From an uncultured Spartobacteria bacterium (GTDB taxonomy: Bacteria; Verrucomicrobiota; Verrucomicrobiia; Chthoniobacterales; JAATET01), in NCBI GenBank assembly GCA_938011325.1, contig CALLUD010000012.1, positions 1 through 64,000 of the forward strand: DNA of 64,000 nt, in the 5' to 3' direction. Under the pieces are notes generated by a model, which was not told where the DNA came from, did not search any database, and worked only from the letters and a program-made list of their open reading frames with translations. This document shows, piece by piece, positions 26,044-34,564 of the stretch; the first letter of the stretch is position 1; every line of letters begins with the position of its first letter. Position numbers and translations under genes: made by a program.

Positions 26044-26232
26044 GTGAAAGTTGCCCTCCTCTGTTTGTCGTTGCTTGCCGTCGGCCTGTCGGCCTGCACC
26101 ACGCTCGCCAATCGCCGCGACATGTATTGCGGATACGGGCATGTCTGCGGCCCCTACACCTGCGGCAAATACAAGGAGGCCCGCGAGCCGGTCGTCATCA
26201 AGGACAGCGACTACAAGAGCGTCGTCAAGTAG
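26044..26232 (+). CDS. Small cysteine-containing lipoprotein (62 aa)
   Basis: A 62-residue lipoprotein with GTG start, signal peptide VALLCLSLLAVGLSAC and lipobox LSAC. The mature part holds three further Cys in MYCGYGHVCGPYTCGKYKEA, a compact CxxxxxCxxxxC spacing that could bind a metal or form disulfides. No family is recognised. It is divergent from lgt, whose product would lipidate it, and convergent with the guanine deaminase gene (4 bp apart). Confidence 0.7.
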   Translation: MKVALLCLSLLAVGLSACTTLANRRDMYCGYGHVCGPYTCGKYKEAREPVVIKDSDYKSVVK

Positions 26233-26236
26233 ACGG

Positions 26237-27574
26237 CTACAGGAGCAACGGAGAGGGCGCCCGATAAACGGAGCGCCCGCGCACAAACGTCTCGACGACT
26301 GCCTGCGGCCCGCCCCGGTAGACCAGCAGCGCGATCACTTCCTCCGCCGAGAGGTCGGCGTGGACATTTCCGCGTGGCTGGCCGGGCAACGCCTTCGCGA
26401 GATCGAGCACGACGAGGTCGGCGTCCTTCCCGATGTCCAGCGTGCCGAGGATGGTTTCCTTTCCAAGCGCCTGCGCTCCACCGAGGGTCGCAAGGTGGAA
26501 AACCTCCGCCGGTGTCGGCACCCGCACCCCGGCCTCGTAGAACGACCGCGCCTTTTGCGACTCGATCGCCGAGCGCATCACCTGCCAGAGATTGAGCTCG
26601 GGGCCGCCGGCGACATCGGATCCAAGCCCCATCCGAAGCCCGGCCCCCAGGAGCCGGTCCAGCGGCATGATTCCGCTGTTGAGGAAGAGATTCGAGGTCG
26701 GGCAATGGGCGACGACCGCATTCGCCTCGACGAGCAACGCGATCTCCTCCGCGGATAGGTGAATGCAATGGCCAAGCACGCTGCGATCGGTCAGCAATCC
26801 GCATGCTGCATAAACAGCCGTGTAGCTCGGGTGCTGCGGAAACCGCTGGCGCACCGCGTCGATTTCCCCGTGGTTCTCGGAAAGGTGCGTCTGGATGTAA
26901 GCGTCGAACTTGCGCGCCAGCAGCGCCGCCTCGCGCATCATTTCCTCGCTGCAGGTCACGGCAAACCGCGGACTGAATGCATACTCGAGGCGGCAGTTGT
27001 CCCGGCCGTGCCATTTCCGGCAAAGCCGCTCGCTCTGCTCGAGGGAGAGCGGAAGGATTTTCTCCGGTGGCAGCCCTCCGTAGCTGCTGTCGTCCATCAT
27101 GATCTTGCCGATGATCGCGCGCATCCCGCTCTGCTCGGCGCATTCGAAAACGACGTCGCAGCTCTCCTCGTAGATCGTCGTGTAAAGCATCGCGCAGGTC
27201 GTGCCATTCCGCGCCAGCTCCTCGAAAAAGATCGGCGCCTGTTCGCGCGCCGTGGCGACGTTGAAATTTCTCTCGAGCGGGAAAATATGCCGCTCCAGCC
27301 AGGGCAGCAGCGCCTCCTCCACGCTCGCCACCGCGGGATACTGCGGCAGGTGCGCATGCACGTCGATGAGGCCCGGGGTGATGACGGCCTCGGGCGAGTG
27401 CTGCCAGCAAATGCCCTGCGCTTCCGGCACCCGGCGCACCTCTTCGTAGGGGCCCACCGCGATGATCGCACCATCTTCGATGAGCACGGCACCGTCACGA
27501 ATCCCGCGGAGCCCGCCGGCCTCCGGCGCATCCACGAGAAACCCACGCAATCCTTTCCGATTGTTTCCTGTCAC
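26237..27574 (-). CDS. guaD: Guanine deaminase
   Basis: A 445-residue amidohydrolase. Zinc ligands His 73 and His 75 lie in PGLIDVHAHLPQYP, the guanine deaminase form of the motif. Other landmarks are YAFSPRFAVTCSEEMM, QTHLSENHGEIDAVR, VLGHCIHLSAEEIALL, AHCPTSNLFLNSGIMPLDRL and GLGSDVAGG. The enzyme converts guanine to xanthine. The purine permease at 17715-19064 would supply substrate. It follows the small lipoprotein tail to tail and lies 12 bp from the histidine kinase end. Confidence 0.93.
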   Translation of the reverse strand: MTGNNRKGLRGFLVDAPEAGGLRGIRDGAVLIEDGAIIAVGPYEEVRRVPEAQGICWQHSPEAVITPGLIDVHAHLPQYPAVASVEEALLPWLERHIFPLERNFNVATAREQAPIFFEELARNGTTCAMLYTTIYEESCDVVFECAEQSGMRAIIGKIMMDDSSYGGLPPEKILPLSLEQSERLCRKWHGRDNCRLEYAFSPRFAVTCSEEMMREAALLARKFDAYIQTHLSENHGEIDAVRQRFPQHPSYTAVYAACGLLTDRSVLGHCIHLSAEEIALLVEANAVVAHCPTSNLFLNSGIMPLDRLLGAGLRMGLGSDVAGGPELNLWQVMRSAIESQKARSFYEAGVRVPTPAEVFHLATLGGAQALGKETILGTLDIGKDADLVVLDLAKALPGQPRGNVHADLSAEEVIALLVYRGGPQAVVETFVRGRSVYRAPSPLLL

Positions 27575-27586
27575 CGCTCTATCCGG

Positions 27587-28858
27587 CTAACTCCCCGCCT
27601 TGCTCACGGGAAGCGATATTTTGAAAACGCATCCCATTCCCGGCGTGCTTCGCACCGAGACGTGGCCGCCATGGGCCATCACGATGTGCTTCACGATCGA
27701 GAGGCCCAGCCCCGTGCCACCCGCCTCGCGGGAGCGATCCTTGTGCACGCGGTAAAATCGCTCGAAGATGTGTGGTTGATCGCGGTAGGGAATCCCCGGG
27801 CCGTTGTCGACGATGGAAATTTCCACCTCCTCGTTCCGCCGGCGCGCGGTCACGCGGATTTCGTTGCCACCGTGCTGGAGCGCGTTGCCAATCAGGTTGA
27901 AGAACACCTGCTCCATCTGGTGCGCGTCGACCTCGATGTTTCGCTCCGCGAGATCGAGTTGAATACCGGCCTCCCGCTCCCGAATCTGCGCGTCGAGCTG
28001 CTCGACCACCCGGCCAATGAGCTCCCCGAGATCGGCAACCTCCGTTTTCAAGGCCGGACGTCCCTGCTCGAGTTGCGCGATGGCCAGCAGGTCGTCGATG
28101 AGCAGGTTCAGCCGCTTTCCATGCTTCTGAATGATCTGAAGTGACCGCTCGGCCATCGGACGATCGTCCAGCGCGCCGTCCAGCAGCGTCTCGACATAGC
28201 CGCTAATGATCGCCAGCGGCGTGCGAAACTCATGGGAGACATTTGCGACGAATTCCCGTCGCACCGCCTCCAGCGAGCGAACGTCCGTCACGTCGTCGAA
28301 CACCGCCAGCACTCCTTCGGGGGAGGACCCGCCGGTGGGCATCAGGGGGGTGAGATGAATCCGAAAATAGCGATCCGGGCGCGAGTCGCCCACGCGCGAT
28401 TCCTCGTGAATCTCCAGAATCACCGTGCGCACCTCGCGAAACGACCGGTCGATCGCCGCGACCAGCTCGGGGTGGCGAAAGACCTCGAGCACCGAACGGT
28501 TGATGGGCGGTTGCGTGAACTCGAACATCGTCTGAACCGCGTCGTTCGCGAGCCGGATGCGCTGCGCGGGATCGACGATGATGACACCCTCGACCATGCT
28601 TCCGAGAATGGCGCGAAGGCTGAAACCCTCGTCGGCCAGCCGCTGGCGCTGGCGTCGCAACCGGTCGGCGACGCGCCGAAGATCGGCGGAAATCTGAGTG
28701 AAAGGCCGCAGCGAGGATCGCACGATCGGCTGGGAGGCTTCGCCGTTTGCAATGGCGCGAATCAGATCCCGCAGATCGAGCAACGGGCGCACCCACGCCC
28801 TCCAGAGCAGCCACCCGGCGATTGCCACGGCGACTGCGACCACCGTCGCCGTGATCAA
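27587..28858 (-). CDS. Sensor histidine kinase (PhoR-like)
   Basis: A 423-residue membrane kinase. One N-terminal membrane helix (residues 3-18) is followed by a HAMP-like linker, a PAS domain (around residues 80-195, ILGSMVEGVIIVDPAQRIRL) and the kinase core: H-box His 209 in NVSHEFRTPLAIISG, N-box FNLIGNALQHG, and G-boxes IVDNGPGIPY and GGTGLGLSIVKHIV. There is no large periplasmic sensor, as in PhoR-type kinases that read phosphate-transporter state. The TTG start overlaps the regulator's stop (TTGA). Confidence 0.9.
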   Translation of the reverse strand: MITATVVAVAVAIAGWLLWRAWVRPLLDLRDLIRAIANGEASQPIVRSSLRPFTQISADLRRVADRLRRQRQRLADEGFSLRAILGSMVEGVIIVDPAQRIRLANDAVQTMFEFTQPPINRSVLEVFRHPELVAAIDRSFREVRTVILEIHEESRVGDSRPDRYFRIHLTPLMPTGGSSPEGVLAVFDDVTDVRSLEAVRREFVANVSHEFRTPLAIISGYVETLLDGALDDRPMAERSLQIIQKHGKRLNLLIDDLLAIAQLEQGRPALKTEVADLGELIGRVVEQLDAQIREREAGIQLDLAERNIEVDAHQMEQVFFNLIGNALQHGGNEIRVTARRRNEEVEISIVDNGPGIPYRDQPHIFERFYRVHKDRSREAGGTGLGLSIVKHIVMAHGGHVSVRSTPGMGCVFKISLPVSKAGS

Positions 28859-29544
28859 GGCTTTGCGACCGCGCGGAAGCGGTAACCTTCGCCGCGAACA
28901 GTCTCCAATCGCTCTGCGTGCCGGCCCAACTTTTCGCGCAGGCGCCGCATGTGCGTGTCCACGGTGCGTGTGTCGACGACGTTCTGGTAGCCCCAGACCT
29001 CCCGCAGCAGGGTCTCACGGCTCTGCACCCGGCCGCGACGCTCGATGAGCAAGGTCAGCAGCTTGAACTCGGTCGTCGTGAGATCGAGCCTCTTGCCTTC
29101 AAGGCGAATCTCGAAGGCGCCCTTGTCCACGCAAAATTCGTCGACCTCCAGGCAGTCGCTGCGGACGGATGTCTTCAACCGGCGGAGGAGTGCCTGCACG
29201 CGAAGGACCAGTTCCTTCGGACTGAACGGCTTCGCCACGTAATCATCCGCGCCAAGCTCCAACCCCTTGATCCGGTCGGCGGGATGCCCTTTCGCAGTGA
29301 GCATGATGATCGGGATGTGCGCGGTCGACGCATCTTCCTTGAGGGTTTTGCACACCTTTTCGCCAGGTGCCTCGGGCAGCATGAGGTCGAGAATCACGAC
29401 ATCCGGCCGCTCGGCCCGCGCTTTCTCGATGCCGCGTAGTCCGGTCTCCGCGGTGGAGACGGCATATCCAGCCCGCTTCAAATTGTAACGGAGCAGGTCT
29501 ACGACATCCTGCTCGTCTTCGACCACCAGCACCGTTTCAGGCAT
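28855..29544 (-). CDS. OmpR/PhoB-family response regulator
   Basis: A 229-residue regulator with a receiver domain (acidic pocket Glu-Asp at residues 9-10, phospho-acceptor Asp 53 in ILDLMLPE, Lys in DDYVAKPFSPKEL) and a C-terminal winged helix (LTTTEFKLLTLLIERRGRVQ, then YQNVVDTRTVDTHMRRLREK). Start ATG 29544 has a strong ribosome-binding site (AGGAGGG) a few bases upstream. Domain pairing and partner kinase suggest a PhoB/PhoR-like phosphate system, but no pst or phoU gene is in the window. A 61-nt hairpin lies 50 bp upstream. Confidence 0.92.
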   Translation of the reverse strand: MPETVLVVEDEQDVVDLLRYNLKRAGYAVSTAETGLRGIEKARAERPDVVILDLMLPEAPGEKVCKTLKEDASTAHIPIIMLTAKGHPADRIKGLELGADDYVAKPFSPKELVLRVQALLRRLKTSVRSDCLEVDEFCVDKGAFEIRLEGKRLDLTTTEFKLLTLLIERRGRVQSRETLLREVWGYQNVVDTRTVDTHMRRLREKLGRHAERLETVRGEGYRFRAVAKP

Positions 29545-29593
29545 GGGCTCCCTCCTAACAAATGGGCTCTTCCGCAGCAAGCCCGGTAAAAAT

Positions 29594-29654
29594 GATTCGG
29601 GCCACCTGCGGATGTTCAGAAACAAAGAAAAACTGAACCGCTGTGGCCCGAATC
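29594..29654 (-). promoter_or_regulatory. Long hairpin with T-run upstream of the phoB-like gene
   Basis: The arms GATTCGGGCCAC (29594-29605) and GTGGCCCGAATC (29643-29654) are perfect 12-bp complements. The inner bases continue pairing (GCGG/CCGC and TTCAG/CTGAA with small bulges) around an A-rich loop. Read on the minus strand the stem is followed by ATTTTTA, so it looks like a terminator or attenuator between the GH63 gene and phoB, lying 50 bp upstream of the phoB start. The rest of 29545-29796 is AT-richer and shows a weak GGATC/GATCC hairpin near 29772 but no gene. Confidence 0.65.
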
Positions 29655-29796
29655 GCTGCCTTAACCGATATGTTTGACCCTTCGGCCGACAGCGCGTTCA
29701 AAGTTTTCTCCGAAAATTTATCGGGGACTCAAAATTGAGCCGGTAAATAGCTAACGATCAGCTTGTTATGCGGATCCTTTCGATCCTCCCGGTTTT

Positions 29797-32439
29797 TTAC
29801 CGCGGGCTCGTCTGCTGCACCATCTTGGCGACCAGGGCGGTCCAGCCGGTCTGGTGGCTCGCTCCAAGGCCGCGGCCGGTATCCCCGTGGAAATACTCGA
29901 AGAACCGCAGCAGCCCACTCCAGTGCGGGTCCGAGCGGTAGCGCTCGTCATCGCCAAAACAGGGGCGCCGGCCGTGCTCGTCGCGCTGGAAAAGGGAAAT
30001 GAGCCGCCGCTCAAGCTCCAGGCTCGCTTCCCAGAGATTGAGGTGATTCCCCGAGCCGGTGGGGAATTCCACCTTCAAATCGTCGCCAAAATAGTAGTGG
30101 AACTTTTGCAGCGCCTCGATGAGCAGGAAATTCACCGGCACCCAGACCGGGCCGCGCCAGTTCGAGTTTCCGCCAAACATGGCGATCGGCGAGTCGCCGG
30201 GGCTGTAGCACACGGTGGCGTGCTCGGAGCCCTCGCTGAACGTGTAGGGCTGGTCGGCATAGGCCCGCGACATCGAGCGGATGCCGTGCGGCGAAAGGAA
30301 TTCGTCCTCGTCGAACAGGCGCTTGAGGATGCGGCGCACGCGATCCTCCGGCACCAGCGAGAAGAGCTTCTTGCCACGGGCCCAGCTGAAGTCGAGGTGC
30401 TCGAGGGCGGCCAGAAATTGCGGACGATGCTGGCGCAGCCAGTCGAGCCGGCGCTGGAGAAAGTCGCAACGCTGCAGAATGCCTTCCTCGAGCGTCTCGA
30501 CAGCCAGCAACGGCGTGAGTCCCGTGATGGAACGCAGCTTGAGAAACGCGCTGGTTCCATCGGGCCGTCGCAACACGTCGTAATAAAAGCCGTCCTCGTG
30601 ATCCCACAGGGAGATGCCGTCGGGGCCGATCGTGTTTGCGACCCACGCGAGATGGATGAAATCGAGGAGAAACTTGTCCGCCGCCGGCACGAATGCCTTG
30701 TCGTGCTGCGCCAGCTCCACGGAGATGCGCAGCATGTTCAGCGCGTAGGTCGCCATCCAGGCTGTGCCGTCGCTTTGCTCGATCACGCTGCCATCGGGCA
30801 ACGGGTAGCGGCGATCGAAGACGCCGATGTTGTCCAGCCCGAGGAAACCGCCGGCGAAGATGCCGTTGCCGGTTTCGTCGACGCGGTTTGCCCACCAGCC
30901 ATAGCCGAGCAGGAGCCGGTAGAACGCCTCCCGCAGGAAATCGAGATCGGCCTTCCCGGAGCGCGCGCGGTCGATCGAGAAAATACGCCATGCCGCCCAC
31001 GCGCCGATCGGCGGGTTGGAATCGGAGAAATTCCACTCGTAGGCCGGCGTTTCCGCGCCCGCTGAAATGTAGTTCTCCCGGCGGATGACATGAAACTGGT
31101 CCTTCGCGAATGCCGGATCGAACGGCGCAAACGCGACGCTCTGCATGTCGAGGTCCCACCCGCAGAAATAGGGATACTCCCATTTGTCGGGCATCGAGAT
31201 GATGTCGTGCGCGTAAAGCGTGCGCCACCCGAGATTGCGCCCTTGTGCACGGTCCCGCGGCGGTTTCGGCTGGGTCGGGTCGCCCTCGATCCACCGCTGC
31301 ACGTTGTAAAAGTAAAACTGCTTCGTCCAAAGCAGCCCGGCCAGCGCCTGCCGCTTGATCATCAGGCACTCGGGTGAGGCCTCCGGCGCAAATGCCGCGA
31401 AAAACTCATCCGCCTCGATCTTCCGATCCGCAAAGGCCCGGTGAAAATCCTCCCCGTGCGTGGGCCGGGAATCGCCCCTCGCGAGCCGGAGGTTGATCGT
31501 CCACTCCTCACCCGGCTCCAGTGTTTTGTGCAGGACCGCCGCCGCCTTCGTGCCGCGATGCGCGGGATTCACGGCACCGTGCTCGCCATTGATGATGTAG
31601 CGGTGAAACGCGTCCTTCACATAATGCGACGCATTCTTCGCGCCGAAGAGGCGGGCGGCATTCGTGTCGTTGCCGGTGAAGATCCATTGCTCCGCCGCTT
31701 CGCAGGTGAGCGTGTATTCATCGCCCGTTTCCAGCCGCGCACGCACGGCATCGGGCCCCTCGGCGCGCAGCTCGGGCGGCGGCGGTGCATCGAGATCCCA
31801 CGACCACGTGTTGCGAAACCAGATCGTCGGCAGCACGGTGAGCGGCGCGGGATCCGGACCCCGATTGATCGCGCGCAGGCGGATGCAGATGTCCTCCGCC
31901 TCGGTCTTTGCGTATTCGACGAAGACATCGAAATACCGCGACTCGTCGAAGATGCCCGTATCCACAAGCTCGAACTCCGGCTCGGCACGCGAGCGGCGCG
32001 CGTTTTCCTCGATGAGCTGGCGGTAGGGGAACTCTCGCTGCGGGTATTTGTAGAGCGCCTGCATCCACGAATGCGTGGGCGTGTTGTCGAGGTAGTAATA
32101 GTCCTCTTTCACGTCCTCGCCGTGGTTGCCTTCGGGATTTCCCAGGCCGAAAAAGCGCTCCTTCAATATCGGGTCGACGCCATTCCAAAGCGCCGGCGCG
32201 AAGCAGATCCGGCAGTCGCGATCGCAAATCCCAAGCATGCCGTCCTCGCCCCAGCGGTAGGCGCGAGACCGGGCGTGATCGTGCGGAAAATACGTCCACG
32301 CGTCCCCGTCGGCGGAGTAATCTTCGCGCACGGTGCCCCACTGGCGTTCGCTGAGATACGGCCCCCATTTCGCCCAATCGACCTTCCCGGAATCTCGCTC
32401 CACCATGCGGGCTCGCTCGGCATTCATCGCGGACAGCAT
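29797..32439 (-). CDS. GH63-type glycoside hydrolase (MGH1-like)
   Basis: An 880-residue cytoplasmic protein without a signal peptide. The N-terminal 400 residues are a beta-rich domain; the remainder is an (alpha/alpha)6 barrel like that of GH63 and mannosylglycerate or glucosylglycerate hydrolases: WEYPYFCGWDLDMQSVAFAP, NGIFAGGFLGLDNIGVFDRR, EQSDGTAWMATYALNML, and GNSNWRGPVWVPVNFLLIEA. The Asp and Glu residues in these motifs match the general acid/base positions of the family. Substrate is unknown. The TAA stop is followed by the intergenic hairpin region; the start is the first of several possible (M5 or M12 are alternatives). Confidence 0.88.
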   Translation of the reverse strand: MLSAMNAERARMVERDSGKVDWAKWGPYLSERQWGTVREDYSADGDAWTYFPHDHARSRAYRWGEDGMLGICDRDCRICFAPALWNGVDPILKERFFGLGNPEGNHGEDVKEDYYYLDNTPTHSWMQALYKYPQREFPYRQLIEENARRSRAEPEFELVDTGIFDESRYFDVFVEYAKTEAEDICIRLRAINRGPDPAPLTVLPTIWFRNTWSWDLDAPPPPELRAEGPDAVRARLETGDEYTLTCEAAEQWIFTGNDTNAARLFGAKNASHYVKDAFHRYIINGEHGAVNPAHRGTKAAAVLHKTLEPGEEWTINLRLARGDSRPTHGEDFHRAFADRKIEADEFFAAFAPEASPECLMIKRQALAGLLWTKQFYFYNVQRWIEGDPTQPKPPRDRAQGRNLGWRTLYAHDIISMPDKWEYPYFCGWDLDMQSVAFAPFDPAFAKDQFHVIRRENYISAGAETPAYEWNFSDSNPPIGAWAAWRIFSIDRARSGKADLDFLREAFYRLLLGYGWWANRVDETGNGIFAGGFLGLDNIGVFDRRYPLPDGSVIEQSDGTAWMATYALNMLRISVELAQHDKAFVPAADKFLLDFIHLAWVANTIGPDGISLWDHEDGFYYDVLRRPDGTSAFLKLRSITGLTPLLAVETLEEGILQRCDFLQRRLDWLRQHRPQFLAALEHLDFSWARGKKLFSLVPEDRVRRILKRLFDEDEFLSPHGIRSMSRAYADQPYTFSEGSEHATVCYSPGDSPIAMFGGNSNWRGPVWVPVNFLLIEALQKFHYYFGDDLKVEFPTGSGNHLNLWEASLELERRLISLFQRDEHGRRPCFGDDERYRSDPHWSGLLRFFEYFHGDTGRGLGASHQTGWTALVAKMVQQTSPR

Positions 32440-32516
32440 ACCCGTTCGCCGGCCGATTGGAAACGCGCTTGCGTCGATCGCGCCGGAAAGGCACGGTGCG
32501 CTTCTGCCCCAAAAAC

Positions 32517-32903
32517 ATGGCTTTTCGCTACGAAATCCTTCCGCCGCAACGACTGATCATCGAACGTTTCAGTGGCCCCATCGGATTTCGCGAGGTGGTC
32601 GAAGCCATGGAACTCGTTTGGGCCGACGAACGCTACGACCGGACTTACGATGGAATCTGCGATCTTTCGCAAGCCATGACCGGCGAGCACGTGAAGGAGG
32701 ATGTCGCGGCGCTTCAGCAGTTCTTCATGTCGCGAAATGAACGCAGCACCGGACGCTGGGCCATCATCGTGCACGATCCGTTGATGACGGCGCTGACGAT
32801 GATCTATTCGCAAAACACGACGATGGCGATGAGCATCTTTTCCACCTGGAGCACGGCGTGCTGCCATCTGAACGTCGAGGTTCCGGCCAACGTGCTGGAT
32901 TGA
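32517..32903 (+). CDS. Hypothetical protein, possible STAS/SpoIIAA-like fold
   Basis: A 128-residue soluble protein with strand-helix alternation: FRYEILPPQRLIIERFSGPI, then FREVVEAMELVWADERYDRT and YDGICDLSQAM. The arrangement resembles SpoIIAA-like domains, but the match is only general. A hydrophobic tail segment (LMTALTMIYSQNTTMAMSIF) is present. The stop TGA overlaps the next ATG by one base (TGATG), so it is coupled to the FabZ-like gene. No function can be stated. Confidence 0.65.
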   Translation: MAFRYEILPPQRLIIERFSGPIGFREVVEAMELVWADERYDRTYDGICDLSQAMTGEHVKEDVAALQQFFMSRNERSTGRWAIIVHDPLMTALTMIYSQNTTMAMSIFSTWSTACCHLNVEVPANVLD

Positions 32904-33319
32904 TGGACCCGCTGGAAACCGGCCTTCCCCATCGGGAGCCTTTCATTCTCATCGACGACGTGGTGTTGGTCGAAAACGGCGTGGCCACCGGCGTGAAGAC
33001 CTTTCAGGCGGAAGAGCCGTTCTTCGCGGGACACTTCCCCGGCGACCCGATCGTGCCCGGCGTGTTGATCACCGAGGCTCTCGCGCAGATCGCGGGAATT
33101 GCCGGCGCCTCGCGGGAGCCGGGCGCGCAGTTTCTGCTCTCCGCGATTCGCGTGATGAAATTTCACCGGGCCGTGCGCCCCGGGGAGCGAATCGAGCTTC
33201 GCGCCGAAGGCGCCGGCGGCATGGGCGAGCTTTTTTCGTTCGACGTCACGGCAAGCGTGGCGGGCGAGATCGTCGCCGATGGCAGGGTGGTTCTTTCGCG
33301 TCGATCCCCTGCGGGCTGA
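32903..33319 (+). CDS. FabZ-like 3-hydroxyacyl-ACP dehydratase
   Basis: A 138-residue hot-dog-fold protein. The FabZ signature is present: LPHREPFILIDDVV at the start and GHFPGDPIVPGVLITEALAQ (catalytic His in GHFPG; Glu in ITEALAQ). It dehydrates 3-hydroxyacyl-ACP in fatty-acid synthesis. The gene is coupled to the preceding STAS-like gene by a one-base overlap and is not next to lpx or fab genes, so it may be a second copy with a special role. Confidence 0.85.
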   Translation: MDPLETGLPHREPFILIDDVVLVENGVATGVKTFQAEEPFFAGHFPGDPIVPGVLITEALAQIAGIAGASREPGAQFLLSAIRVMKFHRAVRPGERIELRAEGAGGMGELFSFDVTASVAGEIVADGRVVLSRRSPAG

Positions 33320-33363
33320 AGCATTCATTTGCCAATCGCCGCGCGGTGCGCTTCGTATGGCGC

Positions 33364-34119
33364 ATGAAGTTCTGGTGGTGGATGCTCGCACTGGTCGCGC
33401 CCGTTGCGAAGGGCGAATGGTCGCTCGAGTTTCGCAAGGAAATGGCCACACTGCCGGGTGGCGCGGAATTCATCGAGCGGGAGGCGATTCAGGATGGCCG
33501 CGCCGTGCGGGTGCAGGGGGTTTTCTTCTCCGCAAAACAGGGGCGCATGAAGGTCATCGCAAATCCGACTGCGAATCAGGGCACCCTTGCCGAAGCAATG
33601 CAGGCCGCCGGTGCCATTGCCGGAGTCAATGGCGGCTATTTCCACGCCGACTGGAAGCCGGTGGGCCTGATGATTGCCGACGGCCGGGAGGTCAACGGAT
33701 TCGAGCGCGCGAAGCTTCTCAGCGGGGTGTTTGTCGTGACGGATGGAAAGCCGCGCCTGCTCCGCTCGTCGCAGTATTCGCCCTCCAAAGGTGACACCGA
33801 CGCCCTGCAGGCGGGTCCATTTCTGGTCGACGGGGGATCCGCCACCGTGGGTCTGGACTCGAATCGCATCGCCCGCCGCACCGTGCTGGCCACCGATGGA
33901 AACGGCCGCTGGGCGATCCTGCTGCTCTCGCACGTCAGCCTGGCCGACGCCGGCGCCGTGCTGGCGTCATCGGAGGTTTTCCCGGATTTCCCCATCGAGC
34001 GGGCGCTCAATCTCGACGGCGGCTCGTCCAGCGCCCTGTGGGTCGATACAAAACCGAAGCCGTTCTACATGCGGGAGCACGGCGCCGTTCGAAACTATCT
34101 TGCCATTCTTCCCCAATGA
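33364..34119 (+). CDS. Phosphodiester glycosidase (NAGPA-domain) protein
   Basis: A 251-residue exported protein. A short signal peptide (MKFWWWMLALVAPVAKG) is followed by a domain of the N-acetylglucosamine-1-phosphodiester alpha-N-acetylglucosaminidase type: AGAIAGVNGGYFHADWKPVG, RTVLATDGNGRWAILLLSHV, and FPIERALNLDGGSSSALWVD. These GGYF and NLDGGGS-like motifs are the family hallmark. It would remove sugars from phosphodiester-linked polymers in the envelope. It lies 44 bp after the FabZ-like gene. Confidence 0.85.
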   Translation: MKFWWWMLALVAPVAKGEWSLEFRKEMATLPGGAEFIEREAIQDGRAVRVQGVFFSAKQGRMKVIANPTANQGTLAEAMQAAGAIAGVNGGYFHADWKPVGLMIADGREVNGFERAKLLSGVFVVTDGKPRLLRSSQYSPSKGDTDALQAGPFLVDGGSATVGLDSNRIARRTVLATDGNGRWAILLLSHVSLADAGAVLASSEVFPDFPIERALNLDGGSSSALWVDTKPKPFYMREHGAVRNYLAILPQ

Positions 34120-34179
34120 GCCTCAAAGCCCCACCGCATTTTTCTAGCGCGCGACGGGCCGCAGGTTCAAATTAAGCCT

Positions 34180-34533
34180 ATGCAAATTCACCTCAGCCCC
34201 AGGCACCTGACTCTGACAGCCGCGATTCATTCCCACGTGGCTGAGAAGGTGGAACACCTCGAGACCATCACCGACAGCATTCTTGCCGCCCACGTCGTGC
34301 TCCTCCACGACGACACGAAGACCAAGAAGTTCGTGGTGAAGATTCATCTCGCGGTGCCCGGGCCGGACATTCATGCCCAGGATGCCGAGACGGATCTTTA
34401 TGCCGCCATCGACAAGACGGTCGACAAGCTCGCGAGGCAGCTTCGCAAGCGGAAAACCAAGCTGGTCAGCACGAAAAAGCACAAGAGTCAGCTCGCCACC
34501 GAGAGCCGCAAACGCGGCTACGCCCGCCGCTAG
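34180..34533 (+). CDS. hpf: Ribosome hibernation promoting factor (short form)
   Basis: A 117-residue protein with the S30AE/HPF fold: MQIHLSPRHLTLTAAIHSHV at the start, then FVVKIHLAVPGPDIHAQDAE and DLYAAIDKTVDKLARQLRKR. The C terminus is basic. It is the short HPF form without the dimerisation domain. HPF binds the 30S decoding region and promotes inactive ribosome dimers in stationary phase. It stands just upstream of scpA on the same strand. Confidence 0.9.
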   Translation: MQIHLSPRHLTLTAAIHSHVAEKVEHLETITDSILAAHVVLLHDDTKTKKFVVKIHLAVPGPDIHAQDAETDLYAAIDKTVDKLARQLRKRKTKLVSTKKHKSQLATESRKRGYARR

Positions 34534-34564
34534 GCCCCGCTAACAACCAGGGCCACACGCGCGC

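Noticed and set aside
27587..29544. Firm naming of the two-component system as PhoR/PhoB
   Set aside because: Domain layout fits, but no pst, phoU or Pho-box was seen, so only the family level is claimed.
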